In this document: in pieces, positions 21,501 through 28,900 of the stretch
Layout of the letters: each line of letters opens with the position of its first letter
How positions within the stretch are numbered: the stretch's first letter is position 1
Origin: Thraustochytrium sp. TN22
Taxonomy: Eukaryota; Sar; Bigyra; Thraustochytrida; Thraustochytriidae
Reading direction: 5' to 3'
Assembly: GCA_013306675.1 (NCBI GenBank)
Contig: JABLUY010000083.1
Location: forward strand, 62,001 to 126,000
DNA: 64,000 nt
Notes under the pieces: generated by a model
What the model saw: only the letters and a program-made list of their open reading frames with translations
Told to the model about the DNA's origin: nothing
The model's database searches: none
Program-made: the position numbers and the translations under genes

Positions 21501-22178
21501 GAGGTCGCAATTCTGAATGTCCATCTTTGAGTTGAGCCGGTTGGCGCCCTTGTCACGCAGGGCCGAGTACGTATCACGGCGCGGGTGCGCGCCGCTGAAG
21601 ATCACCCTGTAGTCGATGCCCCGGCACAGCGTGGTGGCTCCCGGCGTGCCGGCCACGCACTCTTCCTTGCGCATACGAATCGTGTCGCCCAGCTGCAAGA
21701 TGTAGCGCCACTCGCCCCGGCGCGCGCCCGGGTGATTTTCTTCGAACGAGCAGTGTGTGCATGGATGCCACTTGAGACAGACGGCCACCTCGTCGAAGGA
21801 GCCCGTGGCGGCGAGCTGCCTGATCTTCTCCAGCACTTCATCGCGCTCGTTGGCCGCCGTGCGCTCCGCCACGTCCTGCTGAACGTGGACTAGGATCAGC
21901 TTGCGCTCCCTGCGCGCGTGTGGTAGTCGAGGTTCTGCCGCGAACGAGGGCAGGGAAAGTGTTTTGACTGGCGGCTGCGTGCGTCTGCCGCTCGCGGTGC
22001 TGTCCTTGCTGACAGCGCCCGCGACGGAGGCCTGTTCCTGCCTCTTTTCCGCCTCCATCTCCAGCTTCATCTGCTGCTGCTGCTGCTGCTGTTGCTGCGT
22101 TGGTGCCTGCGCTGCACCCTGCGCTGTAGATGACGCCTGCGCGCCTGGCGCCCGCGCGGCGCCGCCGCGAACCTCCAT
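15531..22178 (-). CDS. Ankyrin/RyR/polycystin-type cation channel with N-terminal nicotinamidase-like domain (2215 aa)
   Basis: One intronless minus-strand frame from ATG 22178 to TAG 15531. Domains in order: a Gln-rich leader (1-90, poly-Gln 28-36); a nicotinamidase/isochorismatase-fold domain (about 93-262) with LILVHVQQD, CVAGTPGA, DTYSAL, CDLYLCGAYHTATNTALE and VYIVEDAC; ankyrin-like repeats (about 345-660); a UBR-box-like Cys/His cluster (about 678-739); two RyR domains (about 764-845 and 898-975) with LHNVWCRNKVQYGWQYAPTR and SHEVWARARIKEGYRYAPER; a second ankyrin block (about 1010-1310); an Ala-rich linker; then a six-helix channel core. TM1 lies near 1475-1500, a large extracellular loop of polycystin type follows, TM2 begins near 1680, and the pore plus last helix lie near 1820-1880 (TYIASASWAGLLATATFILF). 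A short predicted coiled coil lies in the C-terminal tail. The likely role is a Ca2+-permeable sensory channel. The family placement (polycystin-like TRP) rests on topology and pore-region resemblance. It is convergent with the preceding gene, with 154 bp between stops. Confidence 0.8.
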   Translation of the reverse strand: MEVRGGAARAPGAQASSTAQGAAQAPTQQQQQQQQQMKLEMEAEKRQEQASVAGAVSKDSTASGRRTQPPVKTLSLPSFAAEPRLPHARRERKLILVHVQQDVAERTAANERDEVLEKIRQLAATGSFDEVAVCLKWHPCTHCSFEENHPGARRGEWRYILQLGDTIRMRKEECVAGTPGATTLCRGIDYRVIFSGAHPRRDTYSALRDKGANRLNSKMDIQNCDLYLCGAYHTATNTALEVLTKTSDTVVYIVEDACFHDPTTSDVEDHESSSRTLSGGGAKEDARIKPIFTDQVNVSSPNGGQGRPWKGLETALHMISRSDQLVLDPAHLRAISDVNTRVGPAQRTILHACCFAGNVETLDFLLRTHLDPKPDPLVEDSDGLTPLALGLLFSPVASRVKVLRLLMEASPELRRRMPTDKYPPSSQTALMLAAEQGNLELLEAIMDVCDAPEHLLRRDDHGRTALMLALSQDTEEHKMVASRLLSEEAVLARIDDEDNGGWNAMHYAARSGVFVRLAWHRIFKDAPTQKLPLDRLTEAGFSFLHLAAENGHAEVLRTLLELSDEREGLAGDSRLVNGMMRNLRVRAPLGDTGERRSQTELDLALRKGHLETARLLLRMGCHASARRGDHMQELLHRLVLMSDVDGCEMLLKNAEKNAIRIDQALVALTTRLDRGETCTVECAEFGRMYQYMYYCTVCKVEVCLVCKDRCHKHGEMENPLQRRGIMRSNCQCDSSGQVCNARRPPDRREAAALSFNPTPLVTHDIVFNDATTELARRLARNLHNVWCRNKVQYGWQYAPTRNNETKLHPDLLPFENISETSRKCNIDIVNEALKVILTLGCQLVPPSADQREQQQKRSPSAAAIPEARRGTLKYADQQWDEDRPGCRPIELDGPLPDGLEGLLACMAVNSHEVWARARIKEGYRYAPERNILPGLQLSHSLVPYAELNEKEHHDLRASAESIVKGAYSFGWRIQMSKYVTDRVISKAHERARRASVDVSRDTLANHNVPQVRQRLLTAFFLAAVRRGHLISINIILAHQGSSLSAQRAGINLNVTDDRGRSALSLAAMRGHLSTAQHLLRLRVKPDHRDRNGFTALALAAYQGDLDMCKLLVEAENGVNVLIPDNRGYTALHHAASRGHTACCEFLVSHLQRLNQSDQLVDLNATVLKSLGRDVDLGSSGKGDFSDGIHARPQSETERDVVHLNSSRRKLVSKPSLRKLRSSTHRAWGAVRDKLISGAAVHPHGSLHDAGDPGSLVERMTEYSPLCLAIQHGKIDTVETLLRLSANPILAELKHLSIVFTPYYRALSRHIRIADALSRLREEIRATDMWGFPSAAFGTPYVRKSTSKFFDEDSVGAVRAMVNPRKAIGTAAASAADTPAAAAAAAASASASASVGASAMSNGAAASTQADGATGLLAAATTALVGETSGEPSGTLNMHNLQQSLKKQETRFEDSKKMIAVLNKAQTVRRWRKKRAFKQFLLETTLILGIMITFAIMTPISPDYDVPSELAWQEHMRAEVLASMGDQASFDDLRRWVRDDLPGDLHYDEEHQTLLVFDFNRVIGAIMVKRSDHSIFASDFDWRTASEGTFLLPSQTHTHIIAQGPGAVMAADIEAQARLANASGLESIQLEFNVFNPLHNIHGIVRISMETSYYAGISHHVDIFNFRVDYGRFPPSRAFQITIVCAVASFILVRWPLAYLTRYRSRQPPLVMIIAASLLLGVLGLDVFVYNQTRGLKEGVGPADFASWERHHSILRVEQLVVAALYLMCTVPLVRAARSLPNVGPVVVALINTFGNLAVRIYLVVLAACSYMLALTFHVGFGSSVAEWVTVWGTFYALFYTPFVESWDGLTYIASASWAGLLATATFILFTSISVNLLIAIVTDVYPKEREASDSMWEQLVTESIEHSLRMYDKHLHKDRDDLNYWKPDDILDPVALNTADDADYGDAPGDGAGSGINARGESRHLAGESSPVKRKSAKHYDHHAPMESVERASSRDRASKDADQLHTLEAKVNLLLAHFNIQSSDEADAAHAQAKNQRPSVPELQPLNLAKHRKATKSNGMLSTEQLKTVSPSSAGLAKGDGKASAAPNKLGTDPSQRQAPLSRPTSTSESAALRATSPLSPGTPLSQLPSSPEDALIKDYLETKLGSGPCPLRVIKSYIIESGWSFERARSIRRDLGIIQYKEPTQNGGATPDPDHRPRMWAFERDVGVQPIPH

Positions 22179-23350
22179 CGCAGCACCGTCTACGCGAGGC
22201 TGACGTGCTGCTGCTGCTGCTGCTGCTGCTGCTGTCGCTGCTCTTGCGTACGCTGCGTCCCTCCCACCAGTCAGCCATCATGGGTAGGTGCGGCCAAGTC
22301 CTGCAGCAGCAGCAGCCATAGGCCCAAAGCTGGAGGATGTACAATGAGAAGGTCGAATTGTGGACGAGGGCTGCCTGCCGTACCGGTCAAATGTGCATGC
22401 TCAAGCTCGAGGCTGAGCTCGCGCTGTCGCCCGTGGCCGAGCAAGTAACTATGAAGAGCACAGACGCTAGTGCAACGCTGCGCAGAATGCCACGCGTCAG
22501 CGGGACAGCCGCCGCCGCCGCCGCCGCCGCCGTCGCCGCCGCCGCCGCCCCCCGCGCGGCGCGCGTCCCAGCGCGTCCCAGCTCCAGCGGGGGCGGCGAC
22601 TGTGCGCCGTACGCGAACACGAGAACTCCGCATTCGCACACTTTCCATGGAGTGATTCACCGCAGTGACCGAGCCTAGCTCGCTTCACCTCGGGCGCGAC
22701 CTCCGAGTCTCCGGCGCGGCGCGGGCGGCTGTCGGGCCCGAGCTCTCCGAGGCTGACGGCGCAGGGCGACGCTGCTGAGCCGGCCGCGGCTCCGCTCCCG
22801 CTCCCTCACTGTCATCAAGAAGCAGCCGCCGTGCGAAGCGGGTAGACGAAGCCAGCTGCGACTCGGAGCGTAGTACACCCAGCGTCCGTACTAGGCCTAA
22901 TACCCCGTATCTGCAGTGGCCCGTCGGGCGCTCCGGCTGCTGGCTGACGTGGCGGTCATCCTAGTTGGCAAGCGCGAGGATGAAGCACTGCGGCGCGTGT
23001 CGAGGTCGCAACTTGACGGCGATGCATCATCTTTGACTTCGTGCAGTCACTGCAGTGCAAGGCAGTCGCCAGTCGCTGGTCGCAGTGCAGCGCGCAGTGC
23101 GTGTGCAGCTGGCAGCTTGGCAGCCAGATCTCCGCGTCACAGTGTCACTAGCTAGCCTAGGTACGTAGTAGCTCTCATCAGCCTGGCGAGGTGGCGCGCA
23201 GCCTGGCAGGAGATAGCGCATACGCCTCGACTGCATCCATACCGACAACGCGAAGCGAGGATCACGGGCGCGGCGTGGGCGGGTCGGGCGGGCGGACGCG
23301 CGGCAGCACTCGTGAGAGCAGGGAACGGCGCGACGCGAGGCGCCGGAAGG
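22179..23350. other. Divergent intergenic/promoter region
   Basis: This separates the minus-strand channel gene from the plus-strand phosphoglucomutase gene, so it should hold both promoters. It contains TGCTGC and GCCGCC trinucleotide runs (about 22205-22235 and 22505-22550), a cluster of GCAGTGCA motifs (about 23040-23105) and a TAGCTAGCCTAG element at 23149-23160. I see no conserved frame. Confidence 0.5.
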
Positions 23351-25102
23351 ATGGGGTCTCCCAAGGTGAATGTGGTGAGCACGGAGCCGTACGAGGGCCA
23401 GAAGCCCGGGACGTCGGGCCTGCGCAAGAAGGCCAAGGTGTTCATGCAGGAGAACTACGTGGAGAACTTCGTGCAGGCGACCTTTGACGCGCTGGACGGC
23501 AAGGCCAACCCGGCGGGAGAGACGCTGGTGCTGGGCGGCGATGGGCGGTACTTCAACAAGGAGATGGCGCAGACCATCATCCGCATGGCGTGCGCGAACG
23601 GCGTGGCCAAGGTGATCGTGGGCCAGGACGGCCTCGTCTCGACGCCGGCGGTGAGCCACCTGATCCGGTCGCGCGGCGCGGCCGGTGGCTTCATCATGAC
23701 GGCCAGCCACAACCCGGCCGGCCCGGACGAGGACTGCGGGCTCAAGTACAACTCGCGGAACGGCGGGCCGGCGCCGGAGTCCGTGACGAGCGCCATCTTC
23801 GATCGCACCAAGTCGATCTCCGAGTACAAGATCGCCGACCTGCCGGACGTGGACCTGGACAAGCTGGGCGAGGTAAGCTTCGGCGAGAGCTTCTCGGTCG
23901 AGGTGGTGGACGCCACCGAGACGTACGCGCAGCTCATGAACGAGGTCTTTGAGCTGCACGAGATCAAGGCGTTCCTGTCGCGGCCCGACTTTGACTTTAC
24001 CTACGACGCCATGTCCGGCGTGGCCGGTCCTTTCGCGAAGCGCATCTTTCACGAGGAGCTCGGCGTGCCGCTCGACCAGCTGCGCAACTGCGAGCCGCTG
24101 GAGGACTTTGGCGGCGGCCACCCGGACCCGAACCTCACCTACGCGCACGATCTCGTGGAGCGCATGGGCCTCGACTCCAAGGGTCTGCCGCTGCCGGACG
24201 CCGACCCGGCCGCGCTGCCGGACTTTGGCGCCGCCGCCGACGGCGATGCCGACCGCAACATGATCCTCGGCAAGCAGTTCTTCGTCACGCCCTCGGACTC
24301 GCTTGCCGTCATCGCCAACAACGCCGAGTGCATCAAGTTCTTCAAGGACGGCCTCAAGACCGTCGCGCGTAGCATGCCCACCTCGGGCGCCGCAGACCGC
24401 GTCGTGGAGGCCAAGGGCATGGAGTTCTTCGAGACGCCCACGGGTTGGAAGTACTTCGGCAACCTCATGGACGCCGACGAGATCACGGACGGCGCCAAGG
24501 ACTTCAACCCGGTGCTCTGCGGCGAGGAGTCCTTTGGCACGGGCTCCAGCCACATCCGCGAGAAGGACGGTATCTTCGCCGTGCTCTGCTGGCTCAACAT
24601 CCTCGCCGCCAAGAACCCGGACCCGAACCAGCCCCTTGTCACCGTCGAGGACATCGTGCGCGAGCACTGGGCCACCTATGGCCGCAACTACTACACGCGC
24701 TACGACTACGAGAACGTCGACGCGGCGCTCGCGCAGCAGGTCATGTCGCGCCTCAACGGCGCCATCTTCATGTTCCAGGTTTCCGGCAGCAAGCCCGTCG
24801 AGATCGGCGCCGGCTTCACCCTTGTCAACTGTGACGAGTTCGAGTTCACTGACGAGGTCGATGGCTCCGTCTCGCCGCACCAGGGCTGGCGCTTCCTCAT
24901 GAATGACGGCTCTCGCTTCGTCTTCCGCCTCTCCGGCACCGGTTCCGTCGGCGCCACCATCCGCCTCTACATCGAGCGCTTTAACAAGGACGACACTGCC
25001 CAGCCCACCGCTGACGCTCTCGAGTCGCTCGTGCAGCTCGCCCTCGACTTCTCCGACCTCCACGCCATCACCGGCCGTGAGGGCCCGACCGTGATCACCT
25101 GA
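23351..25102 (+). CDS. PGM: Phosphoglucomutase (alpha-D-phosphohexomutase), 583 aa
   Basis: It interconverts glucose-1-phosphate and glucose-6-phosphate in the cytosol through a phosphoserine enzyme. All four active-site signatures are present: the phosphoserine loop TASHNPAG (about residues 116-123), the Mg2+ loop DGDADRN (about 296-302), the sugar-binding GEESFG (about 391-396) and the phosphate-binding RLSGTGS (about 527-533). The N-terminal PGTSGLRKK is also typical of PGM1-type enzymes. I chose the ATG at 23351 (MGSPKVNVVST) because homology begins there; the frame stays open upstream without support. The length is close to the usual 560-600 residues. No intron is needed. Its product feeds the UDP-sugar pyrophosphorylase encoded near 53 kb. 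Confidence 0.97.
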   Translation: MGSPKVNVVSTEPYEGQKPGTSGLRKKAKVFMQENYVENFVQATFDALDGKANPAGETLVLGGDGRYFNKEMAQTIIRMACANGVAKVIVGQDGLVSTPAVSHLIRSRGAAGGFIMTASHNPAGPDEDCGLKYNSRNGGPAPESVTSAIFDRTKSISEYKIADLPDVDLDKLGEVSFGESFSVEVVDATETYAQLMNEVFELHEIKAFLSRPDFDFTYDAMSGVAGPFAKRIFHEELGVPLDQLRNCEPLEDFGGGHPDPNLTYAHDLVERMGLDSKGLPLPDADPAALPDFGAAADGDADRNMILGKQFFVTPSDSLAVIANNAECIKFFKDGLKTVARSMPTSGAADRVVEAKGMEFFETPTGWKYFGNLMDADEITDGAKDFNPVLCGEESFGTGSSHIREKDGIFAVLCWLNILAAKNPDPNQPLVTVEDIVREHWATYGRNYYTRYDYENVDAALAQQVMSRLNGAIFMFQVSGSKPVEIGAGFTLVNCDEFEFTDEVDGSVSPHQGWRFLMNDGSRFVFRLSGTGSVGATIRLYIERFNKDDTAQPTADALESLVQLALDFSDLHAITGREGPTVIT

Positions 25103-25466
25103 AACCTCGCGTCACCTCGGGCTACCGGGTACTACTACCACCATCACATGGCATCCAGGCTGAGAAAGGAAGAAGCACCGTGCAGTCAGAGAGCGCACAG
25201 CACACCACGTAACCAGCGTAGAAGTAAAGCATCTGTTCATCTCCCAGTGCGATCCGCCTGCAAGCCATCTGACGAGCGAGTCGAGTCGCTTGCAGGCTCT
25301 CTCGCTCCGCGTGTTGATGATCGTCAGAGGCAAATGGCCTACGGCTGGTCTGCTCGTCCCGTGTTCCCGCCCCTCCCGGCCTCGCTCTGCCTCGCCTTGG
25401 CCTCGTCCCGATTGTCGCACCATCTTTTCCCCCGCCACCTCCTCCTCCTCCTCCTCCTCCTCCTCC

Positions 25467-25528
<62 letters not shown>

Positions 25529-25927
25529 CTCCTCGTCCTCCTCCTTGTCGCTCGCCTTGTTCGCCTCCTCGACGCGACGCGGCGCGACCCGGAGCGAAGC
25601 AAACCCCGGCCTAGCTCGACGCTGCGCGGCGGCGCGGCGGCGCGGCGGCGCGGCGGAGCGGCGGCGGCGCGGCGGCGGGCGCCCAAGCCCGCGGCGCGCA
25701 GCTCCGGCCAGCCGCAGCGGGTGCGGCGGCGTGGCAGCGGCGGCGAGCGACGCCTGACGTGGCGGCGAGGCTGCCCAAACGTCGGCGACGAGCCTGCCCC
25801 GAGACTGCGACGGCCGCGGCGCGGCCCGCGCGCCGGCCCCAGCGACCGGGAGGGGAGGCGCAGGCGAGGCACGCGGAGGCGAGACCCTTGCCCTCTCGTC
25901 GCCGGTGCCTTAGCGGCGTCGGAAACC
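25103..25927. other. Leader/promoter region of the ARF-GEF gene, pyrimidine-rich repeats
   Basis: Between the phosphoglucomutase stop and the chosen ARF-GEF start. It contains a long imperfect CTC/CGTCCT trinucleotide tract (about 25436-25560) and a GGCGGCGCG run (about 25625-25680). The frame of the next gene stays open through it but would encode Leu/Val/Arg low complexity, so I treat it as 5' flank and not as coding. Confidence 0.6.
25436..25560. repeat. CTC/GTCCTC trinucleotide repeat tract
   Basis: An imperfect run of CTC and CGTCCT units about 125 bp long on the plus strand, upstream of the ARF-GEF start. Confidence 0.85.
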
Positions 25928-28900
25928 ATGGACGGCGCGCAGGTGCTCAACTGCGTGCGCAGCGAGATCCACAATGTGCTCTCGACGATGCGGCGCAACG
26001 GGCGGTGGGCGAGCGAGGAGCGATTCGTGCGCGAAATCCCTAGCGACTTCGAGAACCCGATGATCCGGTCGCTGCGCACCCTGCACGATTACCTGCAGCC
26101 ATTCGAAGATATCAGCGACGTGGACGCTGTCGCTTACCTACAGCCGTTCCTGGACGTGGTGGCGTTTCCGAACACGAACGGTGCCATGACGGGGCGCGCG
26201 CTGTCGAGCGTGAACAAGTTCCTGCTGTACGGCGCTGTGACGAAGGAGTCGCCGCGCGGACGCGAGGCCATCAACCTGGCGGTTGCCAGCGTCGTGGAAT
26301 GCAAGTTCGAGGCGACCAACTCGTACAGCGACGAGGTGGTGCTCATGCAGCTGCTGGAGGTGCTAGTGAACCTGCTACGGTGCCAAGCCGGCAGCTACAT
26401 TAGTGATACGAACGTATGGAAGATGGTGGAGACGTGCTACAGGCTCAAGACGGAGTCTGGCACGAGCCAGCTGCTGCGTAGCACGGCGGCCAACAGCCTC
26501 ACGCACCTGATTCTCACGCTCTTCTCGCGGTCCTCGGAGCTCATCACCGTGGAGGCCGTCAGCGCCATGGAGACTCGTCTGCAGGCCTTTGCTGGCACGC
26601 GCGAGGAGTACCTGGAGACGGCGCTTTCGCACGGGCGCGCTAGGCGCCAGAGTGAGAGCGGAGATGACTTCGCCGCGGACGACCTCGACGACGAGGAGGA
26701 CGACGAGGAGGACGAGGAAAATGGCGACAGCGACGAGGGAAGCAGCCTCGGCGCCGGCGACGAGGACGGTGACGCCTACGCGGCGCCCGGCCAGCGCGCG
26801 ACGGGCACGCCTAGATCATCACTTCCGACGAGCGCCACGGGCGACCTGGCGGCTGCAGATTTGCGGCAGGCGCAGCGGCAGGTGCAGCTGGCTGGCGCGC
26901 TCTCGCCCCTGGCGGCTGTCAACACTGGCGGCGGTGGCAGCGGCGGCGGCGGCGGCAGTAGCAGCAGCCGGACCGGCGGCCATCAGCGAGCGCACAGCGA
27001 GGACCCGGACGAGGCGCTGTACCGTATGCTACAGCCGATACGGGCGAGCAATCCGTCTTCGCAGCCGCTGCGCGCCCGCGCGCATCAGGGCGCGGCGGAA
27101 TCATACGGGCTGCCTGTGCTGGTCAAGGTGCTGGACTTTTTGGCACAGCTCACGGACCCGTCGTACAACAGCGAGTCAGCGCGCGTGTTCGCGCTGCAGC
27201 TCATCAACATTGTGCTGGAGAGCGGTGGCGAGAGCCTGGCGGTGTCTGCCCCGCCGCAGGAGTCGTCGCCCATTATCTCGGTGCTGCAGGGCGACATGTG
27301 CAAGCACCTGCTGCAGAACTCGCAGTCGGGGGACCTCTCGGTGCTCTCGCTCACGCTGCGGGTCATCTTTAACTTATTCAACGCGATGAAAGGTCACCTC
27401 AAGGTGCAGCTGGAGGTCTTTCTGACCAGCGTGCACCTGCGCATCGCCGAGTCGCCATCCGCCACGTACGAGCGCAAGGAGCTCGCGCTCGAGTCGCTGC
27501 TAGACTTTTGCCGCGAGCCCGCCCTTATGCTCGACCTGTACACGAACTACGACTGCGACTTTCGCTGCACAAATCTCTTCGAGACGCTGTGCAAGTGCCT
27601 GTGCCGGTGCTCCATCCCGCTGCACGTGCTGTCGAGCAACTCGCGCATCGCCTACATCACTGGCCTAGACACGGACGAGGAGATGGGCCCTGCGGAGCAC
27701 GCCGCGGTGTCGGCGGAGGACTTCGCGTCGAGCCTGGACTCCATCATGGAGCTCGGCAACGAGATTGACCCGAACGACGACACTACGGGCATTACTGTCC
27801 TGGAGGGCATCTCGCTCGAGGGCGTGCTTGCTGTCATCGATTCCATTGCGCGCCGCTGCGTCGCGGAAGCCCCGGAGGACGCCGCCGCGCAGGCCGGCGG
27901 CCCGCCCTCGGCGGCGGCGACGCAGGCTGCTGCTGCTGCTGCCGCGGCTCGCGCTGCGGGCGTCGACGAGGACGAGGCTGGCCGCACCTCGCCGGACGAC
28001 TGGGTCACCGCCGGGGACGCGGAGGCTCGGGCAGGCGGCGAGGGCCTGCAGTGGCTGGCGATCGCCAATGCGCGCGAGCGCCGCGCCGAGATGCTGCGCG
28101 AGCGCAAGCGCATGAAGCGGCGTTTGCTCCTGGCGGCGCGCCAGTTCAACAAAAAGCCCAACAAGAGCTACTGGCTCGAGTACGCGCAGGATCTAGGCAT
28201 CCTCCCAACGCCAGTCACGCCCAAGGACGTGGCGGCATTCTTCCTCAACACGCCGGGCCTCGACAAGTCCGCCGTGGGCGAGTACCTTTCCGAAGACCCC
28301 GCTTGGAAGCCTTTCAACGGTGAGGTGATGCAGGCCTACATCCAGAGTTTCGACTTCACTGGCGTCCGCATCGACCGCGGCCTACGCATGCTCCTGGAGA
28401 GCTTTCGTCTGCCCGGCGAGGCGCAGCGCGTCGATCGCATCATGGAGGCCTTTGGCAACGAAATCTTCCAGCAGAACAAGGCCTCCGAGGAGCGCGATAC
28501 GGCAGCGGAAGCGGCGGAAGCGGCAGCGGTGGCGACAGCGGTGCCGCAGGCCGGCGAGAATGCCGCCGACGCGCAGCCCGGCACTGGCGCCGACGCGCCG
28601 GCGCCTGCGGAGGACGCACCGCAGCCCGCCGAGGGCGAGGCTCGTCAGGAGGACCCGGACGCCATGGGCGTCTTCAAGTCCGCGGACGCGGCCTTCATCT
28701 TCTCGTTTTCCATCATCCTGCTGCACACCGATCTGCACAACCCGGGCGTGGCGCCGGAGAAAAAGATGAAACTTCACGAATTCATCCGCAACAACCGCAA
28801 CATCAATGCGGGCGAGAATTTGCCCGAGTCGCTCCTGCGCAACGTGTACGAGGCGATCCGCGACGAGGAGATGCGCATGCTGTATGACCCGCATGCGCAC

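Noticed and set aside
23027-25063. 678-codon minus-strand frame
   Set aside because: Antisense shadow of phosphoglucomutase, whose plus-strand reading carries all active-site motifs.
25148-25927. In-frame N-terminal extension of the ARF-GEF
   Set aside because: It would encode Leu/Val/Arg repeats from a CTC/CGTCCT tract; family similarity begins at MDGAQVLNCV.
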